From: an uncultured Roseicyclus sp. | GTDB lineage: Bacteria; Pseudomonadota; Alphaproteobacteria; Rhodobacterales; Rhodobacteraceae | Assembly (NCBI GenBank): GCA_947494975.1 | Contig: CANLXA010000002.1 | Coordinates: 1-64,000 of the forward strand | Reading direction: 5' to 3' | DNA length: 64,000 bases | Shown here: positions 7,856 to 16,180 of the stretch, in pieces | Layout of the letters: each line of letters opens with the position of its first letter | How positions within the stretch are numbered: position 1 is the stretch's first letter | Notes under the pieces: model-generated | The model's input: only the letters and a program-made list of their open reading frames with translations | Told to the model about the DNA's origin: nothing | Database searches by the model: none | Translations under genes and position numbers: made by a program

Positions 7856-8481
7856 GTTTCGATGCCTATGAATATGTTGGGGTAATCATACCCGGTGCGC
7901 TTCCGACCCTGACTGTGTCACTCCTGATTCCCGAGGTTGCATCTGTTGTCAGAAGTGAAGGCGTAGAACTTGGGACTTTGGGTATTTTTCTGATCATGTC
8001 ATTCGTGGTCGGTCATGTCGTACAGCTCATCGGCAATTGGATTGAGATAATTGAAGATTCTATTGGTTGGGGGAAAGATGCACTCGTTTTGAACGAGAAA
8101 CGGCGGCCAATTGACATTGGTCGCTGGCAACGATTTCTCTCGGAGTTGCGTTCAAAAGGCATCACTGACGCAGACGAACTCAATTCCAACTCATGGCAAG
8201 GAATTCGCAAGGAAGTTTATGCGGCTCTTCAAGCCGAGAAGCGAACTCAGAGAATTGACGCCTTCAATCGTACGTATGGTATGTGTCGTGGCATGGTGGC
8301 CGGAACGATCTTGACGATCGGGCTCATCCTAGCTTTGGGCGGTACTGAGCATCAGTCGAAGGCACTTTTGACATTCGCTTTGCTTACCATCCCACTCTAC
8401 ATCCGCATGCGCCGCTTTAGCCGACATTACTTTACGGAGATAGTTTCCCAGTACCTTGCTCTAAGATCGTCAGGCAGGTAG
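7852..8481 (+). CDS. Four-helix membrane protein of unknown function, 209 aa
   Basis: Translation starts at a GTG that overlaps the stop of the E2-E1-JAB gene (GTGA), so the two are translationally coupled. Hydrophobic segments lie at about residues 8-28, 41-62, 146-164 and 170-187, with an about 80-residue polar helical loop between the second and third. There are no catalytic motifs. Small multi-helix membrane proteins in defence operons often act as membrane-disrupting effectors; that role is only inferred from the operon. The tail ends in SSGR. An IS1182-type element begins about 120 bases downstream. Confidence 0.65.
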   Translation: MSFDAYEYVGVIIPGALPTLTVSLLIPEVASVVRSEGVELGTLGIFLIMSFVVGHVVQLIGNWIEIIEDSIGWGKDALVLNEKRRPIDIGRWQRFLSELRSKGITDADELNSNSWQGIRKEVYAALQAEKRTQRIDAFNRTYGMCRGMVAGTILTIGLILALGGTEHQSKALLTFALLTIPLYIRMRRFSRHYFTEIVSQYLALRSSGR

Positions 8482-8603
8482 GGCGTCTGCCCTTGAGTTC
8501 TCTCCATTACATTTGGCGAAAATACCAAAACCGAATGTCGGCTATTGGCAAGCCGGCGCAACAGGGCTGCTATCGCAGCGAAATTCCGCTTTCCGCCCAT
8601 TCT

Positions 8604-10124
8604 GTTGAAAAACAACGTGTTGCGAGCGCAGAAAGTGACGCGCTGAACCGAGCGCGAGTGCCTTTCTGATCAGGCTTTTCGTGTTTGCTGCGGTACGGGA
8701 AAGATCTTGGCGAGTTTGCGGAGGTTCTGGGCTGTGGCGGCGAGGAGGAATTCGTCGTTTGCGCCGCACGGTCCACGTAATCGGAGGCGTCCCAGGCCGA
8801 GAATGCGTTTGAGGTGGGCGAAGAGCATTTCGACCTTCTTCCGCAACTTCATAGAGATGTCGTACTGGCGGGTCTTGGCGATGTCGCGCGCGACCTGGCG
8901 GGCGTCTTCGTGTTCCTCGCGGGTGATCTTGCGTGCATCGGCATTGGGGCAGCACTTGGCTTTGGACGGGCAAGCTTGGCAGACGTCTTTCAGGGCGCGA
9001 TATCGAGCCGTGCCTTTGCCGGTCGGTCCCCGGTTCGGATCTGAGTAGTTGCGACGGAACTGCTTGAGGGCGTGACCTTCGGGACAGATGTATTGGTCGT
9101 TCTCGGCATCCCACTCAAAGTCAGCGCGAGACCATGTACCATCGGATCGACCTGCCTTGTCGAAGACGGGAATGTGCGGCGCGATCTTGCGGTCGACCAG
9201 CCACCCCAAGAGTGGCCCGGTGCCGTAGGCGGTATCGGCGATCAGCCGTTCGGGATGCAAATCGAACTTTGCTTTCACCCGCCTCAGCATCGTCTTTGTC
9301 GATCCAACCTCAGCCTGTCGGATTGAGCGTGTGGCTTCGACGTCGACAATGACGCCGTGGTCCGTGTCGATCAGGTAGTTGTCAGAATAGCTAAAGAAAG
9401 CAGGCCCTTTGCGGGCCGCGGTCCATTGGCTCGCCGGATCGGAATGGGAGGTGAACTTCGGCTGCACCTCGCTCGCCGCACCGAACGCCGCCTCGTCCAG
9501 CGTGTCGAGATACTCGCGAACTGCGCGAGGCGCATCTGCCGGATCGATGGTCGATACGTCCCACTCTTCCTTCGGTGTCGAGTTCTGTTTGTTGGCATCC
9601 GCCTCGATCAGGCTGGCATCAATCGCCATCCGCTGGCCACTGACCAGCCCTTCTTCGATGCACCTTGCCACCGTCGTCTCGAACAGATGGCGCAGCAGCT
9701 CGCTCTCGCGGAAGCGGCCATGCCGGTTCTTCGAAAAGGTAGAGTGGTCAGGAACGCGGTCGTTCAGATCGAGGCGGCAGAACCAGCGATAGGCGAGGTT
9801 CAGATGGACCTCTTCACAGAGCCGCCGTTCGGATCGGATGCCGAAGCAATACCCAACCAGCAGCATGCGGATCAGCAGTTCAGGATCGATTGAAGGACGG
9901 CCCGTGTGGCTGTAGAACTCCGCAAGATGCGTCCGAATACTGCTCAGATCGACGAAGCGATCAATCGACCGCGACAGGTGATCTTGGGGAACATGGTCTT
10001 CAAGCGAGAACTCGTAGAACAGCGCCGCTTGTGCCTCTTGCCTCGGTCCCAACATCGCCAATCCCTCCCTACAGAAAGAATTGAATCAGCTACTTAGGTC
10101 TCGATCAAGGAAGAGTTTTTCAAC
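8604..10124 (-). mobile_element. IS1182-type insertion sequence, apparently complete
   Basis: The element carries one full transposase gene on the minus strand. Its ends share the inverted repeat GTTGAAAAAC: forward at 8604-8613 and reverse-complement at 10115-10124. The total of about 1.5 kb is normal for this family. No clear target duplication is seen. The right (5') end faces a second, broken copy beginning 16 bases away. Confidence 0.8.
8670..10055 (-). CDS. IS1182-family transposase, 461 aa
   Basis: A DDE transposase with the typical IS1182/IS5-superfamily N-terminus (YSHTGRPSIDPELLIRMLLVGY, DUF772-like) and a C-terminal DDE domain with ADTAYG, DFEWDAENDQYICPEGHAL and a final segment AQNLRKLAKIFP. 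The chosen start is the ATG at 10055, seven or so bases after GGGAGGGA; an upstream TTG would add only two residues. The frame is complete, so the enzyme is probably functional and could also act on the ends of the deleted neighbour copy. Confidence 0.93.
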   Translation of the reverse strand: MLGPRQEAQAALFYEFSLEDHVPQDHLSRSIDRFVDLSSIRTHLAEFYSHTGRPSIDPELLIRMLLVGYCFGIRSERRLCEEVHLNLAYRWFCRLDLNDRVPDHSTFSKNRHGRFRESELLRHLFETTVARCIEEGLVSGQRMAIDASLIEADANKQNSTPKEEWDVSTIDPADAPRAVREYLDTLDEAAFGAASEVQPKFTSHSDPASQWTAARKGPAFFSYSDNYLIDTDHGVIVDVEATRSIRQAEVGSTKTMLRRVKAKFDLHPERLIADTAYGTGPLLGWLVDRKIAPHIPVFDKAGRSDGTWSRADFEWDAENDQYICPEGHALKQFRRNYSDPNRGPTGKGTARYRALKDVCQACPSKAKCCPNADARKITREEHEDARQVARDIAKTRQYDISMKLRKKVEMLFAHLKRILGLGRLRLRGPCGANDEFLLAATAQNLRKLAKIFPVPQQTRKA

Positions 10125-10152
10125 GCAATACGCCCATGCTGTTGAAAAACTC
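10113..10152. repeat. 12-base perfect inverted repeat between two head-to-head IS copies
   Basis: GAGTTTTTCAAC (10113-10124) and GTTGAAAAACTC (10141-10152) are exact reverse complements separated by 16 bases. Each is the 5' terminal repeat of an IS1182-type copy, so the two elements lie head to head. The arrangement creates a strong cruciform-forming sequence and outward-facing 5' ends. Confidence 0.85.
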
Positions 10153-10214
10153 TATGTTGCGGTGCGGCAAGTCGTTTGATTCACTCGGTTTATCGAGATT
10201 GGGAGGATCGAGCG

Positions 10215-10613
10215 ATGATGGGCATTCAAAGGGCTGAAGCACAGCTGTTTTACGAGTTCGATCTGGACGCCCATGTTCCGCCTAATCACGTACTTAGAGA
10301 GATTGACCGCTTCCTGGACATGGGCGACATGCGGGAGAGGCTGAAGCCGTTCTACAGCCATACGGGCCGCCCCTCGATTGATCCCGAGCTCATCGTCCGG
10401 ATGCTGGTGATTGGCTATGTGATGGGCATCCGGTCTGAGCGCCGCCTTTGCCAGGAGGTGCATCTCAATCTGGCGTACCGTTGGTTCTGCCGCCTTGGAC
10501 TGGACGACAAGGTGCCCGACCATTCTTCCTTCTCGCGGTATCGCACAGAACCTCAGAAAGCTTGCCAAGCTCAGGCCCAAACCCATCCAAACGGAGGCCG
10601 CAGCATGATCTGA
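10215..10613 (+). pseudogene. Internally deleted IS1182-family transposase
   Basis: The frame starts normally at 10215 after GGGAGGA and matches the first about 110 codons of the neighbouring transposase (GRPSIDPELIVRMLVIGY, RSERRLCQEVHLNLAYRW). It then jumps at about 10535-10545 to the last about 22 codons of the gene, in another frame: read in frame 2 the end is AQNLRKLAKLRPKPIQTEAAA and a stop (TGA ending at 10608). About 1 kb of the middle is missing, including the DDE core. It is a related but not identical copy. Its right end is not found with confidence. Confidence 0.85.
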
Positions 10614-11012
10614 ACAGTCAAATTAGCCCAATTGGGTGTCGGCCGGACCAGCATCCGGGGCAAACAGCTCACGTAGAAACTCCAGCGGCGATCCCGTCGT
10701 CAAATGCGCCGGGTTCTTCAACAGAATCCGCCCCTTCCTTACGTAACTTTCATAAACCTTCGTAGCACAATCGTCGGTGATCGGCGGCGAATAGGCCGTG
10801 GTTGAAATGCAACGGAACTGCGACACTCACCTGGCATTCTTTGCGTACTCCTGCCGCAAAACTGAGCAGGGAATAGCTTACAGGAACCCGGTACGCTGTC
10901 CATGCGCCGGACCAGTAAAGCTGTGCCTTTGAGAAATGGTAGCGGAGGGGCGCTACTGCCTTCCCCCCGGCAGACACCGGGAACCTTTAGTATTGATCTT
11001 CGCTCTTGTAGT
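10614..11012. other. Intergenic junction of the accessory island and the chromosomal backbone
   Basis: About 400 bases without a secure gene. A minus-strand frame at 10626-10826 ends with a protein-like peptide (LTTGSPLEFLRELFAPDAG and a stop soon after). It could be the C-terminal stump of a lost gene, but I cannot name it. GTTCTTCAAC at 10713-10722 differs by one base from the IS1182 terminal repeat but lies inside that frame. Base composition returns to GC-rich by about 10.9 kb, so the island probably ends here. Confidence 0.35.
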
Positions 11013-11963
11013 TCATGACCTTAAGCGCCTAGCGACTTCGCGACTTTCTTCAGCGATCTGCGCCACGACGTCTGCTGCCGGCGCGATCTCATCAATCAGT
11101 CCGGCCGATTGCCCGGCCTCGACTTTGCCGCCGTCCAGATCGCCGTCGATGACGGCTGTGCGCAGCGTAATACTGGAAAAGAGGCTGCGCCGCGCGTCGA
11201 GCGACGCGCCCTCCTGTTCCAGAGCCTCCATCCGGTCCGTGAATCCGTTGCGCAGCGCCCGGATCATGCCCAGGTCACGTCCGACCACGCGAGTGTCAGC
11301 TACGCCCGCCTTAACGACACGATCCTTGTAGGCCGCGGAAACGCCCGCCTCTGGGGTGGCGATGAACCGTGTGCCGAATGCAGCCGCATCCGCGCCCAGT
11401 GCCAATGCGGCAACAAGGCCAGCACCGTCTGCCCATCCACCAGACGAAATTATCGGAATATCAGGCAGGGCACGGCGGACTGCGCGCAACAACACGTGGC
11501 CGGAGACGAGATCGGGTGGCGGGTGGCCGCCTGCCTCGCTCCCTACGACGTTAAGCGCATCTGCACCGGCGGCAGCGGCCTTTTGCGCGTGGGCCACGCT
11601 GGCGACCGTGTGGATGCAGATGACACCCAGACCCTTGAATCGATCAAGATAGCGCGCCGTACCGCCTTGGCTTGCCACCAGAACCGGCGGTCGAAGATCT
11701 GCCAGCAGATCCATGACCTCCTCCGCCCCCTTGCGGTAGAGTGGGAGGTTCACGGCAAAGGAGCGATCGGTCTGCACGCGTATCCCGGCAATGGCGGCTT
11801 CGATATCGGTCAATCGCATTGGACCCACCGCCAGCGTCCCAAGCCCACCCGCGCCGCTGACGGCGGCGGGCAAGGCGACATTGGAGGACGCCCAGGACAT
11901 TCCTGCCTGCACGATGGGCAGGTCGATCCCCAAAAGGCGCGTGATGCGGGTGCCTCTGCTCAT
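11013..11963 (-). CDS. Nitronate monooxygenase / 2-nitropropane dioxygenase family protein, 316 aa
   Basis: An FMN-dependent TIM-barrel flavoprotein. Visible motifs are the N-terminal LPIVQAGMSW, the GSEAGGH loop near residue 143 (phosphate/FMN binding in this family), SSGGWADG and a final GQSAG. The family includes nitronate monooxygenases and enoyl-ACP reductase-like enzymes, so the reaction here is open. It is the last gene of the long minus-strand operon and overlaps the acyl-CoA synthetase gene by 4 bases. That coupling suggests a role in handling an acyl-CoA or in detoxifying a nitro or peroxy side product, but this is inference. Confidence 0.85.
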   Translation of the reverse strand: MSRGTRITRLLGIDLPIVQAGMSWASSNVALPAAVSGAGGLGTLAVGPMRLTDIEAAIAGIRVQTDRSFAVNLPLYRKGAEEVMDLLADLRPPVLVASQGGTARYLDRFKGLGVICIHTVASVAHAQKAAAAGADALNVVGSEAGGHPPPDLVSGHVLLRAVRRALPDIPIISSGGWADGAGLVAALALGADAAAFGTRFIATPEAGVSAAYKDRVVKAGVADTRVVGRDLGMIRALRNGFTDRMEALEQEGASLDARRSLFSSITLRTAVIDGDLDGGKVEAGQSAGLIDEIAPAADVVAQIAEESREVARRLRS

Positions 11964-13534
11964 ATCCCGGCGCCGTTCAATAGCGCCATCGCGCGTTGCG
12001 CCAGGGCTGCCTTGCTGACCTTGCCGCTGGCGTTCAGGCCAAGGTCATCGACACCCCTGACACACCAGATGTGCCGTGGTGCCTTGAAGCCCGCCATCGT
12101 GTCTTTCGCCCATTTTCCCAGCGTTGCCGGATCTGCATCGGACACGCAGAATGCGACGGGAACATCGCCCAGTCGTTCATCTGGAATTCCGACCACCTCG
12201 GCGAACGCGATTTCCGGGTGGCGTAGCAAGAGCGCTTCAACTTCAGCGGGGGCAACGTTTTCCCCACCTACGCGCAGCATCTCTTTCATGCGACCAACGA
12301 AGGCAAACCGACCCGCACCATCGCTTCGACCGAGATCTCCTGTGCTGAGCCATCCGTCACGGTCAAGCGTTTCGGCCGTCTCTTCTGGGCGGTCCCTATA
12401 TCCCCGCATGACCGACCAGCCGCGCACTGTTATTTCGCCTTCACCTACCTCGTCCAACTGATGACCCGCGATCCGAACCTCCATGCCGGGTTGTGGAGCC
12501 ATCAAGCCATCGGCGCGCAGATCTGCATCCTCCCACCAAGCAGATTGCCCGACGTTGGGGGAGGCTTCGGAAAGGCCATATCCGGTCACGGCCTCGTGCG
12601 CGGACATCTCGGAAATCACCCGCTTCACGATCTCGGGTGTCGCAGCCAACCACGCACCGCGCAGGTTCAATTGCGTCGCCTCAAGATCGGGGTGATCCAG
12701 TAGCATCGCAGCCATCGTTCCGTTCCCGGCAAAATGCGTACAGCGCTCAGTTGCCATCTGCGCCAAGGCGGCAGCAGGCTCGAACCGGTCCATCGACACC
12801 AGCGTCGCCAGGTGCTGAAGGCACGACAGGATCGACAAGGTCGTGCCTGCCACATGGAAAAACGGACGCGCCGAATGCAGGCGGTCGCCCGCGCGCAAAC
12901 CAAGCCGTTGACTGGAGACGAAGGCATTGGTCAGCATCTGTTGATGCGTTAGCGGAACCGGTTTTGGAAAAGCCGTGGTGCCGGACGTATACTGAATCAA
13001 CAAATCGTCCTGAGCTTGTGGCAGTGAGGAAAGAGGTGCTTGGCCAATAATGAACGCGTTCCACGGGATGGTACCCTCTGGCGCATCGCCATCCATGATC
13101 AAGGTTCTCAAATCCGGCACAGCGGCTCGGATGTCTGGCAGCATCGACGCAAAGTCAGACGATAAGACCTGATCTGCAAATACAGCGCGGCGCACCCCGG
13201 CATCGCGCAGAACGAAGGCAATTTCATCTGACTTGAGGCGGGTATTCACTGGGACAGTCACGGCGCCAAGCCGCGCCAGCGCCAAAAAGATCGTCACCCA
13301 CCGGATCGAGTTCCCCATGCACAGCGCCACAGGCTCACCGTGTCGCACGCCCAAGGCTGCGAAGGCCTGAGCCAGGTCATTCGTGTTGCGCTCAAGCTCG
13401 CCAAAGGTGATGCGCCCGTCCGGAGCAACCAGCGCTTCAAGGTCCGGCGTCAGCCATGCGGCACGCGCGACAGCATCCGGCACGATAACCGCACCCGCCA
13501 CGATTGGTGGGGTCGGTGTCACAGTCAGGCTCAC
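11960..13534 (-). CDS. Acyl-CoA synthetase (AMP-binding, class I), 524 aa
   Basis: Activates a carboxylic acid to its CoA thioester through an acyl-adenylate. The P-loop is YTSGTTAFPKPV, a variant of the usual TSGTTGxPKG. GYGLSEASP, STGDLGRSDGAGRFAFVGR and the C-terminal lysine in NASGKVSK are all present. The preferred start is the GTG at 13534, which overlaps the crotonase stop as GTGA; an upstream ATG would run 13 codons into that gene. Its position next to a CoA transferase suggests the pathway substrate enters as a free acid. Confidence 0.9.
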   Translation of the reverse strand: MSLTVTPTPPIVAGAVIVPDAVARAAWLTPDLEALVAPDGRITFGELERNTNDLAQAFAALGVRHGEPVALCMGNSIRWVTIFLALARLGAVTVPVNTRLKSDEIAFVLRDAGVRRAVFADQVLSSDFASMLPDIRAAVPDLRTLIMDGDAPEGTIPWNAFIIGQAPLSSLPQAQDDLLIQYTSGTTAFPKPVPLTHQQMLTNAFVSSQRLGLRAGDRLHSARPFFHVAGTTLSILSCLQHLATLVSMDRFEPAAALAQMATERCTHFAGNGTMAAMLLDHPDLEATQLNLRGAWLAATPEIVKRVISEMSAHEAVTGYGLSEASPNVGQSAWWEDADLRADGLMAPQPGMEVRIAGHQLDEVGEGEITVRGWSVMRGYRDRPEETAETLDRDGWLSTGDLGRSDGAGRFAFVGRMKEMLRVGGENVAPAEVEALLLRHPEIAFAEVVGIPDERLGDVPVAFCVSDADPATLGKWAKDTMAGFKAPRHIWCVRGVDDLGLNASGKVSKAALAQRAMALLNGAGI

Positions 13535-14277
13535 GTTGCGCGCTTGGCAAAAGCCGCCAGCCCGTCTTGCCATTCCTCACCTTCCAGGCTTCGCGCGATA
13601 GCCTTCATTTCAACCTCGATACCGTCCGGCAAATCTAACTTTGCGCCTTCGTTCACCGCCTCTTTGCCAAGCCGCGTCGATAAGGGCGGGGCGGAAAGGA
13701 TTGCCTCCAGCGTTTCTGTAACCAACGCGTCGAGGTCGTCGGCATGCCGCGCCACAAGGCCTGTCGCAACCGCTTCGCGTATATCCATCTTGCGGCCCGT
13801 AAAGAGTAACTCCTTGGCCCGTGCGATACCGATGCGCCGCGGCAGACGTTGGGTGGCGCCGACGGCACCCCATCCGATTTCGGGCCAGCGGAAATGGACT
13901 TTTGCAGAGGCCAACGCAAAATCGCAGGCCATCGCGATCTCGCCCCCTGATCCGATGACGGGGCCATCCAGGGCCGCAACCACGGGCACCGGGCACGCTT
14001 CGATCGCCGCATAGGCCGCGAAGGAGGCGCGACGCCGTGCAATGACCCAATCCGCATCCTTGCCCTTGCGTTCCTTGAGGTCAGCGCCTGCACAAAACAC
14101 CGGGCCCTGCGCAGACACGAGAACGGCTCGGGCTTTGGGAGTCTGCTCGATCTCGGCGAAAGCGCTTTGCAGCGAGAGGCACATTGACATGTTCAGCGCA
14201 TTGCGCGCCTCTGGCCGGGTCAGACAAACGGTCATCAAGCCGCGCGTGTCTGGACCGATTATGGTGACTTCGCTCAT
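13531..14277 (-). CDS. Enoyl-CoA hydratase/isomerase (crotonase) family protein, 248 aa
   Basis: Crotonase fold: FCAGADLKE forms one half of the oxyanion hole, and IGSGGEIAMACD keeps the first catalytic glutamate. FRWPEIGWGAVGATQRL keeps the second. Both acids of classical enoyl-CoA hydratase therefore seem present, unlike the paralogue at 15458-16180. It likely adds water to, or isomerises, an enoyl-CoA intermediate. It starts inside the stop of the CoA-transferase gene (4-base overlap) and is coupled to the synthetase downstream. Confidence 0.88.
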   Translation of the reverse strand: MSEVTIIGPDTRGLMTVCLTRPEARNALNMSMCLSLQSAFAEIEQTPKARAVLVSAQGPVFCAGADLKERKGKDADWVIARRRASFAAYAAIEACPVPVVAALDGPVIGSGGEIAMACDFALASAKVHFRWPEIGWGAVGATQRLPRRIGIARAKELLFTGRKMDIREAVATGLVARHADDLDALVTETLEAILSAPPLSTRLGKEAVNEGAKLDLPDGIEVEMKAIARSLEGEEWQDGLAAFAKRAT

Positions 14278-15461
14278 ATCGCTCCCTTTTTACGCAGGTC
14301 CGCGACCTGATCTTCGCTGAGCCCGAGCCGTTCTATCAGCACTTGATCGGTATCTGCCCCCAACTCGGGTGTCGCCAGCGGGCTCGGGTCATCCCATTGA
14401 TTGAACCGGGCAGGTGTGCGCAGCCCCATGACCGGCGCTCGGTCCCCGCGCGGCACGCCAACGACGGCCTCGCGATGCTGGGCTTGCGGTCGGCTCAGCG
14501 CATCCGGCAGCGTCAGAACTTCTCCGTTCGGGACGTGCTCTACGTTCAGCGCGGCAACCGCCTCGGCGCGGGTCAGTTTGGCCATGGCCTTGCCTATAGC
14601 GTGCTCGACCTCAAGCCTGTGTTCCACCCGTGCCATGTTCTTGTCCAACACGGGATCCATCGAGAGGCCCTGCAAATCAAGGGCGCGACACAGGCCCTGC
14701 CAGTGTTGATCGCTGGCGCTGATCTGCAACCACTCTCCATCGGCACATTCATATGCGGCAGAAGGTACGCGACCATGATGCGCCGTGCCGGTGCGCGGCG
14801 GATTTTCACCGGTTGCAAAATACCGCGCCGCCGGGATCGATAAGAGCGAAAGCTGTACGTCCATCATCGCGAGGTCGACATGGGTACCGTGTCGTTTCTG
14901 CGCACGTCCGGCAAGGCCCGTCAGCACAGCGATGACGATCCATAACCCACTTGTCAGGTCCGCCATCGGCAAACCTGCCTTGCACGGCGGCCCGCCTTGC
15001 GGTCCCGTCAGTGCCGTCAACCCGCTGAGCGCCTGAAAGACCGTGTCGTAGCCGGGGCGGTTCGCATCCGGTCCGGTCTGTCCGAAGCCAGTGGCCGAGA
15101 CATAAACGAGGCCGGGATTGCTCGTCTTCAGATCGTCTGCGCCAAGGCCGAACTTGGCCATCGTGCCAGGAAGGAAGTTTTCAACAATCACATCCGCTTG
15201 GGCCGCCAGATCGCGCGCAATGGACGCGCCAGCCTCGGATTTCAGGTCCAGCGTGATGGATTTCTTGCCGCGGTTGAACCCGGTGAAATATGCGCTGCTG
15301 CCATCTTCCCAGAAGGGTGCGAAACCGCGACTTTCATCGCCCGCGCCCGGACGCTCGATCTTGATTACCTCCGCGCCCAATTCGGCAAGGATCTGACACG
15401 CCATCGGGCCCGCGAGCACACGGGCAAACTCCAGCACCTTTATGCCATCGAGCGGTTTCAT
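14274..15461 (-). CDS. Family III (CaiB/BaiF) CoA transferase, 395 aa
   Basis: Transfers CoA between carboxylic acids. The N-terminal LDGIKVLEFARVLAGP, the Rossmann-like ELGAEVIKIERPG and the catalytic aspartate D168 in GLPMADLTSG (equivalent to Asp169 of formyl-CoA transferase) are all visible. Length is normal for the family. It sits between two crotonases with 4-base overlaps on both sides. It probably loads CoA onto the imported acid, perhaps using a CoA ester made further along the pathway. Confidence 0.92.
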   Translation of the reverse strand: MKPLDGIKVLEFARVLAGPMACQILAELGAEVIKIERPGAGDESRGFAPFWEDGSSAYFTGFNRGKKSITLDLKSEAGASIARDLAAQADVIVENFLPGTMAKFGLGADDLKTSNPGLVYVSATGFGQTGPDANRPGYDTVFQALSGLTALTGPQGGPPCKAGLPMADLTSGLWIVIAVLTGLAGRAQKRHGTHVDLAMMDVQLSLLSIPAARYFATGENPPRTGTAHHGRVPSAAYECADGEWLQISASDQHWQGLCRALDLQGLSMDPVLDKNMARVEHRLEVEHAIGKAMAKLTRAEAVAALNVEHVPNGEVLTLPDALSRPQAQHREAVVGVPRGDRAPVMGLRTPARFNQWDDPSPLATPELGADTDQVLIERLGLSEDQVADLRKKGAI

Positions 15462-16180
15462 GCGCGAAACCCCCGCATTGTCCTGTTCACCTCGCGTCCG
15501 CGCGCGAACCCGGCCTCGGGCGCATCTTCGGACACGGCATAGAACAATTGCTTTGCGGCGGCCATTGCACGGGTGTCAAAGCCTGCCCAAGTTTCAGCTA
15601 TAGAAAGAGCTTCGGAAAGCAAATTGGTCTCTGAAGTTACCCGGTTTGCCACATCGCGTTCCGCCAATTCAGACGCTGTAAGGAGGCGTCCGGTCGAGAT
15701 AAGATCGAAACCCATCTTCCGGCTGAAGTGCCGTGCGAGGTTCGGCATCACCAAGGCGGGCACGATGTCGTGGCGCAACTCGGGAAAGCCCAGTTTCACG
15801 GTATCGGCTACGACTAGCATATCCGCTGCCAATGCCAGACCGGCGCCGCCACCGATCGCAGCGCCATGGACCGCTGCCACAACCGGTGTGTCGATCCCCG
15901 CGATGGTCGATTGCAGGTTCGAGGTCAGCGCGGCACGCGCCGCAACCCTGTCCGCATGATCCGGCGTCAGGTCCGCAAACTCCGACAAATCCGCTCCGGC
16001 GCAAAAGCCCTTGCCCGCACCCATGATCACGACGGCTCGCACGGTCTCATCAGCCTCCGCTACGGCCAAGCCATCGACCAAAGCTTGCGTCAGCGCATGG
16101 TTGAGCGCGTTCCGCTTTTCTGGGCGGTTCAATGTCAGGATGCGGACAGCACCCCGATCCTCGGTCGACAAAACGCTCAC
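15458..16180 (-). CDS. Crotonase-family protein with altered active site, 240 aa
   Basis: Second crotonase of the operon. FCAGADLSEF and AIGGGAGLALAAD form the oxyanion hole, but the usual glutamate in GGGxE is a glycine (GGGAG). The second acid, in LGFPELRHDIVP, remains. Loss of the first glutamate is known in crotonases that do not act as simple hydratases (isomerases, hydrolases, decarboxylases), so an ordinary hydratase name would be unsafe. It overlaps its neighbours by 4 bases on each side. Confidence 0.85.
   Translation of the reverse strand: MSVLSTEDRGAVRILTLNRPEKRNALNHALTQALVDGLAVAEADETVRAVVIMGAGKGFCAGADLSEFADLTPDHADRVAARAALTSNLQSTIAGIDTPVVAAVHGAAIGGGAGLALAADMLVVADTVKLGFPELRHDIVPALVMPNLARHFSRKMGFDLISTGRLLTASELAERDVANRVTSETNLLSEALSIAETWAGFDTRAMAAAKQLFYAVSEDAPEAGFARGREVNRTMRGFRA

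Noticed and set aside
10713-10722. GTTCTTCAAC as the right terminal repeat of the deleted IS1182 copy
   Set aside because: One mismatch to the repeat, about 100 bases past the gene end rather than about 66, and inside a protein-like minus-strand frame; chance is as likely.
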